In this document: positions 55,500-64,000 of the stretch, one piece after another | Layout of the letters: every line of letters starts with the position of its first letter | How positions within the stretch are numbered: the first letter of the stretch is position 1 | Assembly: GCA_030770545.1 (NCBI GenBank) | Contig: CM061106.1 | Span: 2,320,001 to 2,384,000, forward strand | DNA from: Macropodus opercularis | Lineage: Eukaryota > Chordata > Actinopteri > Anabantiformes > Osphronemidae | Length of the DNA stretch: 64,000 nucleotides | Reading direction: 5' to 3' | The notes under the pieces: generated by a model | Databases searched by the model: none | Told to the model about the DNA's origin: nothing | What the model saw: the letters and a program-made list of their open reading frames with translations, nothing else | Translations under genes and position numbers: made by a program

Positions 55500-55652
55500 A
55501 TCTTTTCTTTTTTTAGGTTAATGATTATTGTGTATTTGCTCAATACAGTCTCATCCCTGCAACAACCAGTGGTTGCGTTTGAAACCAAGCTGGAACTTTT
55601 TATTGTGGACATTGAAACAGGTCGTTTACTCCACTCAGTCAAAGACGCCTGA
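55500..55652 (+). pseudogene. Possible hAT-like transposase scrap
   Basis: After a TTTTTTTAG acceptor-like tract, the plus-strand frame ends AFETKLELFIVDIETGRLLH then SVKDA and stop. This resembles a short conserved segment of domesticated hAT/ZBED-type transposase proteins, judged by pattern only. Nothing else of such a protein is found nearby, so confidence is low. The rest of 55653-56984 shows nothing assignable. Confidence 0.2.
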
Positions 55653-56984
55653 CAGCAAGTGACCCGTTCAACACAACATCTCAGCAACCAGCTGCTTCAC
55701 ATCTAATCTCCTGCTGTCATTCAAAGCACACGTTGGAGAATTTTGTGATCACGCTTGTCTTTTTAAAGTCCATCACTCATCCACACAACAGACATCGTAT
55801 CTGCTTCAGAGGTTTTGAGCTAGAAGTTGCTGAGCTGAAGCCTCAGACATGTGTCTTCCTGTCACACACCACACGCTGCAACGCGTGAGGACTACGCTGT
55901 AGATTTATTGGTTCTGGTGTCTGCTGCTTTTATTTTCCCTCTGATCAGTAAAGTGTTAATTATCCACTTTGCATTAGATGAAGTAATAACTCAGCTGTGA
56001 TATATTCATGTAGTTAATAGAACCTAATAATAGAAGTTTATTAACATGATGCTCATGTGAGCTGATCAGTTCTACATCATAACACGTTGTCATCAATGGC
56101 TCTTTAGTTGATGAAATGTGTTCATTCAGCTCTTTTGTCTGGGATGATGGTGCAGCACATTTATATTTAATATACTATAACACTATAAAGAGCTTCCACA
56201 ACACAGTAGAGTTAAGATGTAATGAAACGTGTGTCAGAGACGTGTGATCAGATCAGTGCTGAACTGTCACAGGCAGTGAAGGAATGGATCAGACTAGTAG
56301 ACACTGAGAACTTGTGAGTGAGTGAGTCAGGAGGATTCCCATCACTGAGATGTGAGAGTAGAGCTGGGCTTTCCTACCCTAGTCGTCAGCTCTCTGCTCA
56401 GTACCTGGATCAGGTGTTCAGTCAGTGAGGAGCTGGGAGAACCAGTTCCCTTTGTGCTTCCCCTCATCTGAAGTAGTAGCTGCTGAAGTAGGACCTTCCA
56501 GGTAACCAGTGAAATAAGGCTGCAGCAGACCTACTGTACAGCGGGTGGCTCTGCATCGGCTAAAGGGGCCTGACCACCTGGTTTCAGTACCAGGAAGAGA
56601 CACAATACGCTTAACGTCAACAAAGCACCAGAGAAATATCAAGCCACCCAACAGCTTCAGCCGTCTCCACTCCGTCTGCGAGCTTTCCCAGGGATCAACA
56701 GTGATCCAGTCTGATTATCACCAGGCAGTGATCGCTCTGAATCAAATCCTTCTTCTGACCTCCCCCACCAGCGATATGACGCCTTTCACTACGCTGCACT
56801 GACCTGAGACTGAAGACGACAGATTTGAAGCTGGAAACGCTCAAACTCTGCTGTGTTGCTATCGTGTCCATTATAATTTCATCAGGATAAATAAAGGAAG
56901 CTGAAAACACAGGTTGTTGACGTGTGGTGTATTGTCGAGCGTAGAAACTGAATTAACTTTCACCATATTAGAGTGAACCTTGTG

Positions 56985-57105
56985 ATGGACTGGTGACCTG
57001 TCCAGGGTGAAGCCTGCCTCTCCCCAGACGACAGCTGGGATGGGTCCAGCCCCAACAGCCTCACAAGGACAAAGTGGGTCAGAAGATGAGGGAGTGACTA
57101 TGTTT
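56985..57105 (+). repeat. Teleost short dispersed repeat, truncated
   Basis: Contains GATGGACTGGTGACCTGTCC, GGGTGAAGCCTGCCTCTCCC and CAGCTGGGATGGG. It is a diverged, 5'-truncated relative of 50400-50628. Confidence 0.65.
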
Positions 57106-57815
57106 GAGTGATGCTTTACTTAGTTCGACTTGGAGAAATACCCTCATAGTAACAACGTTAATAACACCACCCCCTTCTCCTGCAGGACAACTTTACTCTG
57201 CATCCACTGGGTTTGTATTGAATGATGCTCAGTGAAATCAAACTGATTCTACAGTATAAATATATAAACGTAGCCGCGTCAGAAAAACAAGGAAATAGAA
57301 GCAAAGGCTCTTGATTCTAAATGAAGTGGTTTCAATTCTCTCTGGCGAGTAGAGAGTAGTTCCTCACATTATCCAGCGAGTGGCGCTGTAGCTCTATGGC
57401 TGATGGCAGCCCTCGCCAGAAAAGGTAGGCGCACGTGTGACGTCATCAACCAGTGACATCGTACGCTTACCACGACGGCGACATAATAGGCAGCGAGTCG
57501 GCGTAAGTGTTGTATTGAGTCCATTATTCAACGTAAACGACTGGTCGGAAGGAGTTTTCTTCGCTCGAGGTTTTGCGGTATGTTGGGACACGGAGTCTCT
57601 GTTTGCGGAAGTAGCTGTTGTTCAGTAGCTTAGCTGCACCAGTTAGCTACAAAGCTCGTAGGTCGCTCCGACTCAAACCCACGGGTCGTTTTATTTAGTA
57701 GAGATGTGCTTTGTAGCGGATGCTCTTGTTCCGTGTTGTAGTGTGTTGTGGACTATTCAGTAGTGTTAGTTCTTAGTGTTGTTTAGGAGCAGACACTACT
57801 GTTTTCGTCCTTCCT

Positions 57816-58266
57816 GGTGTTCCGTATTAACGAGTGACCACGTTAACTGGTGACCGACTTCCGAATGCCGCACTGGTTGCTCGTAGTTACGGCAGATGTT
57901 TGAAGGAGCCTGTTAGTCCTAGTCGCTGCGTTGTCAGTTGTTTTATTGTATTTACGCCATATAAACAAACTGCTGTTAACAATCTTTAGAGTTTTACCAG
58001 AAATAATCGGACGCAGCCTGAAAGTCGCTCTTTTCACGGAAGTGGCTAAAACAGAATGAGGTCAGTCAGCGACGGTCTGTTGTCAATAAAACATCAAACC
58101 TCTGTTCCGCCTTCAAACATCTGCCGTAACTACGAGCAACCAGTGCGGCATTCGGAAGTCGGTCACCAGTTAATGTGGTCACTCGTTAATACAGAACACC
58201 AAGATGTGTGCAGATGTTTGAAGGCGGAACCACGTTAACTGGTGACCGACTTCCGAATGCCGCACT
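57816..58266. repeat. Long inverted repeat (91-92-bp arms) plus third copy
   Basis: 57816-57907 is the reverse complement of 58110-58200 with only a few mismatches; the loop is about 200 bp. The fragment CCACGTTAACTGGTGACCGA and its continuation through CCGAATGCCGCACT recur in direct orientation at 58230-58266. Before it, 58211-58229 repeats part of the right arm reversed (CAGATGTTTGAAGGCGGAAC). The transcript could fold into a long hairpin. No coding function is seen. Confidence 0.9.
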
Positions 58267-59862
58267 TATGTTCACACTGCCCTGGTGCTAGAGGCCAGAG
58301 ATCAGGTGTCCAGGTGTTGTTCATGGTCGAATCAATAGAACTAAGACATTTGTTTGATGTTGACCAACTGAACGTCTAAGAGACAGATGTGTCTTTAGTG
58401 TTGCATTCACTGTCACTACGTTAAAGCTGTTCTCTGTATGTGAACAGTGGAGAAATAAAGGGGCCATAAACTGTAGAGCTGCCTGTGTCTGGTTATTCTA
58501 CACCTGAACACATATATATAAAGTTACTACTCAGTTACTACTTTACCACCGTCCATCATAAAAATTCTGATTTCCACTATTCACTTTTAAAACATATTGT
58601 TGAAAGTTGTGATTAACGTCCTGAATGTTTGTTGTGGTGTGAACTTGGCTTCTAACGCTTCTATGCATAGCAGTGTCATCATGTCAGTGTCAGCACAGAG
58701 CAGCGTTCTTCTTTGCTGGTAGCAGAGCAGTCAGTGTCAATGCATGTGTGTGTGAGTGTGTCTTCATTGCTGTGGGTGTCAGTGTGGTTCCTTCCTTCTC
58801 CTGCTGCTCTGTTGACCCTGGATCCTCAGCTGGTCTCCGTTGAGTCGACGTGTTGTCTGGACAGTCCTGGTTCTTGTGACGTCTTTCAGAAGTGTCAGCA
58901 TTTATCTCTCAGTGAAATCTTCTTGTGCTCAGTCTCCAGGTTTCCTACACCAACAGTCTCTCTCTCCATCCTGCTCTATGACCTTGTCTCCTTTCTCCCC
59001 ATGTAGGACTTTTCCTCTTTCTTCTTCTTCTTCCTCTGTAGCTGTGACTGTGGTCGTGGAACAGGGTGTTGTTGTTATTGGACGTTTGAGTTGTGGGGGT
59101 TGATGGAGGTCTGGTGTTTAGCTAAGTGGACTGTGGTGGAGGTTGTTGTTGTGGTTTCTTCTCATGACGTTGTCTAATGGCTGTTTGGTTTTCAAAAATC
59201 CTTTTGAGCTTTTCTAAAACTCCGGCCATGTAAAGAATAACCAGATTCTTCCGTTGGCTCTGGGTCTCAGGCTGTTCTGTTCCTTTTCCTGGGCTGAGAC
59301 GCAGCCTTGCTGAAGGCCCATCTGGGTCTCTGGGTCCTGAGAGCTGTCCTTAGATGCATGTTTTCCTCTTTCTTGCCTCAGTGGAAGTTGGAATGTTTTC
59401 CACTGGTTTCTACAAAAAGAAGACTCAACTTTCAGACAACTTCACCTGGATGACTGAGAATCTCCACAGACTTGCTTTAGTTTTGTTTCCCTTCCTACTT
59501 TCTAAGTTCTTTCCTAACTTTAATACCTGACTCATACTATCCTTCAGGACATATGTATATATTTACCTTTACTGTTTCCCACGACACAGCACTACGTGTA
59601 CTTTATACAGTCACAGACGTCTCTGTGAGAGTTTGATGCCATATTATAGATGATGAAAACTTTCTGCAGATGCATGAGAAGGAAAGTTTTCAACTCACCA
59701 GTTTCCATCTTTATGTTTTGGACTTTGCAGGATGCATCAGATGGAGACCAGAGACGAAGCCTTTGATCTATTTTGAGATACAGCTACACTCAGAGCTTTC
59801 CTATGCAAGACAACTTTACTTTTGGTCTGTTCATCAGTTTCCCTTTAATTTCTCTCCACAGC
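58267..59862. other. Upstream region of right zinc-finger gene
   Basis: No coding exon is identified. CpG density is raised around 57430-57680, so a promoter for the downstream gene may lie there, but this is inference. Pyrimidine-rich runs (CTTCTTCTTCTTCCTCT) lie near 59020. Confidence 0.35.
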
Positions 59863-59872
59863 AACCAGGACC

Positions 59873-62800
59873 ATGGCAGATCAGTACAAGTTGGAACTGA
59901 AAGTAGAGGATGTGGACATTTATCAATACCAGACCAAGAGCAATATGGAGAAGCTGGACCCAAGTTGTACTGAGCAGGACAAATCCATTAGTGGAATTAA
60001 GGAGGAACAGCAGGACCAGAGTTTAACAGAGCAAGACTGGATCACTAGCAGAATTAAGGAGGAGCAGGAGAACGATCACACTCATCCCACAGACCAACAG
60101 GTCGGTGCTGATTAGTTCACCGCTAAAAGCGGCTCATAGCGACACTAAAAGCCTGAACATGAGCCTCAGGCTCCGTCTGTCACCAGAACAAAGTGGTTGG
60201 TGTCAAACCTAGGAAGCAGTTTAGTCTTTGTCGGGCTGCAGACGTGGTGGGAGCCAACATGGCGGCTTTTCCCCGATGCTTTAGTGAAAACCCAGCAAAC
60301 GAGTGTGGCTGGAAAAGCTTTGACTAAACAGTGATGATCCCAGAGGAAACATTAGAACAGACGTCCAACGATGTAGCAGCGAAATCTGGTTGATGCAGCT
60401 TGAACAGGATAGAAAAGAAGAACGAGCTTCAACAAAGAGATAAATGTATCAGTTAAAACATGAGGAAGCTCATTTAAATATCCAGGTCAGCGGAAAATGC
60501 TGAGTCACAGGATTGTTGTGCTTTTCTTCCCCTTTCACTGTTTGTAGGAAGCTCAGGTATGAATGGAGTTAATTTCTATCACAGGTCCTTCAAATGACTT
60601 AGTTCACCTGTTGCCATGTCTCTGATGCTGCTATTCAGCAGTTTAGCTGTTTATGTAATATTAAATATTCACCACAATAGAAATGATGAATAAATTCAAA
60701 GGAAAACCCAGTTTGTAGTGGGAGGCCCTGGTCTTGGAGGAGTTAGTGTATATGGAGTTATTCTAGGTTATAGCTCTATAATTTCCATTTACAGTGCTGC
60801 TAGTATCTATATATACAATTTAAATACAACTATGAACAAAGTAGTTTTTGCACATAATGTTGTGCTTCGTGTGAACATTGCACATTACCTCAACTTGAGG
60901 TATTTATACACTTTACATCTAATTATTATGTAATCATAAATCAGAGTTTTATTGCCAAGTAGGTTTTTGCATACAAACAATTTGTTTTGGTGTCAGAGCT
61001 TCCAGTATATAAGACAGTAATGACATAGAAAAATAAAATAAAAAAAGAAACAGAACAATAATAAATATTAATGTTTAGATCTTAACCTGCTTATGTTTGT
61101 TACATTATTAACATAACAATGTAATTTGATCCTCGTTGACATTATAGTGCAGCAGTAAAACACCTTTACAGAGAAAGTAATTTGATGTCACAGAGGACAA
61201 TGACTTCTATACCATTAAACTCGTCACCATGGTCACAGTCACCCTACACTATTATTACTAGTTCTCATTGTAGACTTGTTTTAATTTTCTGCATTACAGT
61301 GACTGTGACAAACTAGGAGAGAAAAAGAAACTGACATTAATAGATAACAGACCTAACACTGGCCTAACAGTCAGGATAGTCACCTGGCACATTCTACTAA
61401 AGTGATACCAAATCGTGTCAACTCCCAGAATTCAATTTTGGTGTGTAGCTCCTATATGTAACAGTGTAAATTTGCTGTGCGCAGCCATTAATGTCTAAAC
61501 CTCTGGCAACAAAAGTGAGTACACCCCTAAGTAACAATGTCCAAATTGGTCCCAAAGTGTCAATATTTTGTGCCGCCTCAACCCTCTTGGGCATGGAGTT
61601 CACCAGAGCTTCTCAGGTTGCTACTGGAATCCTCTTCCACTCCTCCATGACAACATCACGGAGCTGGTGGGTGTTAGAGACCTTGCACTCCTCCACCCTC
61701 CGTTTGAGGATACCCCACAGATACTCAATAGGGTTTAGTTCTGGAAACATGCATGCACACACATCCCTCACCTTTACCCTGAGTTCCTTTAGCAGAGCAG
61801 TGGTCATTTGTTTGAGGTCGTTATCATGTTGGAATACTGCCCTGCGGCTCAGTCTTTGAAGGGAGGGGATCATGTTCTGCTTCAGTATGTCACAGTACAT
61901 GTTGGCATTCATAGTTCCCTCAATGAACTGTAGCTCCCCAGTGCCAGCAGCACTCATGCAGCCCCAAACCATGACACTCCCACCACCACCATGCTTGACC
62001 GTAAGTAAGACACACTTTTCTTTGTACTCCTCACCTGGTTTCTGCCACACACGCCTGACAGCATCTGAACCAAATAAATTTGATCCTGGTCTCATCAGAC
62101 CACAGGACATGGTTCCAGTAATCCATGTCCTAAGTCTGCTTTTCTTCTTGGAAGAGGCTTCCTTCTGGGACGACAGCCCTGCAGACCAATGTGATGTAGT
62201 GTGTGGTGTATGGTCTGAGCACTGACAGGCTGACCCCCCACACCTTTAACCTCTGCAGCAATGCTGACAGCGCTCATACGTCTGTTTCAACCTCTGGATA
62301 TGACGCTGAGCACATGCACTCATTTTCTCCTCTTCTATATCTTTCACTGTAGAAACCCAGAGGAAGAAGGACTTCAAGGCTGCATCTCTGTCAGCAATGT
62401 GACCAAGCCTTCACCAGACCATCAGAGCTAAAGAAGCATCAGAAGGTTCACTCTGTAGAGAAACCATACAGCTGTGACCAGTGTGGAAAAGCTTTCACTA
62501 CAAGAAGTAAACTAAAGACCCATCAGCAGATTCATACAGGAGAAAGACCGTACACCTGCAACGAATGTGGAGCAGCTTTCCACAAGCCAGGCTCTCTGAA
62601 ACTCCACTGTCGTATTCACACTGGAGAGAAACCTCACTCTTGTGATCAGTGCGGAAAAGCGTTCTGTCACCGCAGTCACTTACTGAGACATCAACGGGTT
62701 CACACTGGAGAGAAACCTCACTCATGTGAACAGTGTGGAAAGGCCTTCTCTTTGCCCAGTACCTTAAAAATACACCTTCGTATTCACACTGGAGAGAAAC

Positions 62801-63318
62801 CTTACTCTTGTGAACAGTGTGGGAAAGCGTTCTCACATCACAGTCACTTAGTGAGTCACCACCGGGTTCACAGTGGAGAGAAACCTCACTCTTGTGATCA
62901 GTGCGGAAAAGCGTTCTGTAACCGCAGTCACTTACTGAGGCATCAACGGGTTCACACTGGAGAGAAACCTTACTGGTGTGAACAGTGTGGAAAGGCCTTC
63001 TCTTTGCTCAGTAACTTAAAAACACACCAACATATTCACACTGGAGAGAAACCTTACTCTTGTGAACAGTGTGGGAAAGCGTTCTCACATCACAGTCACT
63101 TAGTGAGCCACCGCCGGCTTCACACTGGAGAGAAACCTCACTGGTGCGAGAAGTGTGGAAAAGCGTTCACTCGGCTCAGCAGCTTACTGACACATAAACG
63201 GGTTCACACTGGAGAGAAACCTTACTGGTGTGAACAGTGTGGAAAATCGTTTTCTTATTCCTCCAGTCTAAACACCCACCAATGTATTCATATTGGAGAA
63301 GACCCTAATTCATGTTAA
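59873..63318 (+). CDS. C2H2 zinc-finger protein, right copy (2 coding exons)
   Basis: Coding exon 1 (59873-60100) has 76 codons starting MADQYKLELKVEDVDI and is acidic, with IKEEQ repeats. It follows a CTCCACAG acceptor and ends CAG|GTCGGT. Coding exon 2 (62353-63318) follows CACTGTAG and joins in phase 0, giving about 397 residues. It carries eleven tandem C2H2 fingers. Helix residues include RPSELKK, TRSKLKT, KPGSLKL, HRSHLLR, LPSTLKI, HHSHLVS, NRSHLLR, LLSNLKT, HHSHLVS, RLSSLLT and SSSLNT. A nuclear DNA-binding role follows from the family; the target is unknown. The open exon starts upstream of the first Met-like codon at 62752, so annotating only 62752-63318 loses about four fingers. The TAA at 63316 falls between the cysteines of a further relict finger. 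The intron carries a Tc1 element. Confidence 0.85.
60101..61446. other. Right zinc-finger intron, homologous to 25330-26580
   Basis: Matches the left intron in reverse orientation from the donor to the CCCAGAATTCAATT.TGGTGTG block at about 61425. Conserved features include the GCCAACATGGCGGCTTTTCC segment near 60252. No coding sequence is seen. Confidence 0.7.
61447..62319 (-). mobile_element. Tc1/mariner transposon, defective
   Basis: The left end (61455 onward) has the fish Tc1 terminal pattern: AACAGTGTAAATTTGCTGTG, then CAACAAAAGTGAGTACACCC. A minus-strand transposase frame (62110-61613) shows GGGGSVMVWGCMSAAGTGEL, FQHDND with the second catalytic Asp, and ELNPIEYLWGILKRRVEE with the third acidic residue. 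N-terminal sequence continues at 62277-62110 in another frame. The element breaks off near 62319, before its other terminal repeat, and flanks zinc-finger intron DNA about 30 bp before the splice acceptor. It is dead by frameshifts and lacks one end. Confidence 0.9.
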
Positions 63319-64000
63319 AGTTATGGTAAACCCTTCTCTACCTCCTCCATCCCAAAATGCCACCAGCGTATTCACACTGCATAGAAACTTTCAAACAGTG
63401 GAAAGACATCTGCTAACATCATATCCAGCAGCACAGCATCAACAGTTTCAGACTAGAGGTTAATCTTAGTTATGAAGAAAGTAAGATGCTTTGCCTTAAA
63501 TGAAATTGCCATTTTGCAGAAAACCTGTGTTTCTCAATGATAATGTTTCTTTTTCACTCTAGTAAATATAATTTGACTTTTAGGACTACATTCGTAAGTC
63601 TGTTTGATTTTCTCAACAATTGTTTGTATAAAAAATGTTTTTTCTGAAAGTGACTGAAAATCAGACGTGACTTTTGGCTCGTGTTTCAACAGCAGTACAG
63701 TAATATTCAGCTATGTCACGGTTCACCTATCGCTCCCTCGCTATAATACAGGTTGTTGTATGGGACATATGAATATTTTTTTGCAGACATTCTCTGTATA
63801 TCGTGGGAATCCTACGCATTTCATCAGTTGCTATGGACTCAGACAAAGTCTTGTGTATCATGAGATGAAAAACAAGACATGATGCTCAAACCCACAGCCA
63901 ATCAGAGCTTTTCATGCTCTCTTCATTCTAACTGGCTGTTGCTAGCACATCTCAGATAAAATGTCTGGGAAGTTCTGAGCCAGTATATATGGACATTTAA
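63319..64000. other. 3' UTR and flank of right zinc-finger gene
   Basis: 63319-63385 is a decayed zinc finger in frame after the stop. Beyond it the flank matches the left arm's flank in reverse. No other gene is seen. Confidence 0.6.

Larger units (their letters stand above)
59860..63975 (+). repeat. Right arm of the zinc-finger inverted duplication
   Basis: Reverse-orientation counterpart of 20310-26760. The 3' flank at 63690-63970 (TCACGGTTCACCTATCGCTC, CAGTTGCTATGGACTCAGAC, CAGCCAATCAGAGCTTTTCA) is matched antisense by 20315-20560. The arm is shorter than the left because about 3 kb of intron is missing. Confidence 0.85.

Noticed and set aside
58713..59103. Leucine/serine-rich ORF upstream of the right zinc-finger gene, signal-peptide-like
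   Set aside because: T- and CT-rich low-complexity DNA produces the hydrophobic run; no further domain or splice support.
61491..62225. Plus-strand ORFs across the Tc1 element
   Set aside because: Antisense to the transposase, which matches the Tc1 family on the minus strand.
62498..62836. Minus-strand ORF across the right zinc-finger exon
   Set aside because: Antisense shadow of the finger array.
1..64000. CRISPR arrays, prokaryotic operons or defence islands, tRNA genes
   Set aside because: No spaced direct-repeat array, Shine-Dalgarno-driven gene strings or cloverleaf with A and B boxes were seen; the tandem repeats present are satellites, microsatellites and zinc fingers.

Overview
The window is vertebrate nuclear DNA, almost certainly from a teleost fish. 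The evidence is the gene content: a FISNA-NACHT-LRR-B30.2 immune receptor of the fish NLRC3-like type with a pyrin exon, a GIMAP/AIG1 GTPase and tandem C2H2 zinc-finger exons. The transposon load agrees with this (BEL/Pao, fish-type LINEs, a Tc1 element, LTR elements, short dispersed repeats). Genes are split by GT-AG introns and there is no operon structure. Species cannot be named from sequence alone.

Layout. 1-3.3 kb is a GC-rich block with two broken fragments of 28S ribosomal DNA, two arrays of a 50-bp unit in opposite orientation, and TTAGGG-type runs at the outer edge of each array. 3.7-4.8 kb holds an AT-rich repeat and a two-exon pyrin-domain gene that looks PYD-only. 5.2-14.06 kb is a transposon stack: a BEL/Pao element is interrupted in its integrase by a LINE, and the LINE is interrupted by a solo LTR with a 5-bp target duplication. 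A GIMAP-like G domain follows (14.9-15.8 kb), then repeats and a decayed endogenous retrovirus remnant (18.7-19.6 kb).

Two paralogous C2H2 zinc-finger genes form a large inverted duplication: 20.3-26.8 kb on the minus strand and 59.9-64.0 kb on the plus strand. The left copy carries a macro-domain (PARP9/14-type) fossil in its intron. The right copy carries a Tc1 element that ends about 30 bp before the zinc-finger exon.

Between the arms, 37.5-53.3 kb is one NLRC3-like receptor locus: PYD exon, short linker exon, FISNA-NACHT exon, four LRR exons, a short exon and a B30.2 exon. Splice phases agree across all exons, but at least four lesions make it look like a pseudogene or an indel-rich assembly. 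Its introns hold an L2-type LINE fragment, an LTR element with a 530-codon ORF, and a textbook solo LTR.

Together the locus reads as a fast-evolving immune and zinc-finger neighbourhood (PYD, NLR, GIMAP, C2H2 genes) remodelled by duplication and transposition. No prokaryotic-style system, CRISPR array or tRNA gene was found. The structures most worth checking are the 28S/50-bp/TTAGGG block, the zinc-finger inverted duplication with its shared relict finger, and a 92-bp-arm inverted repeat at 57.8-58.2 kb.
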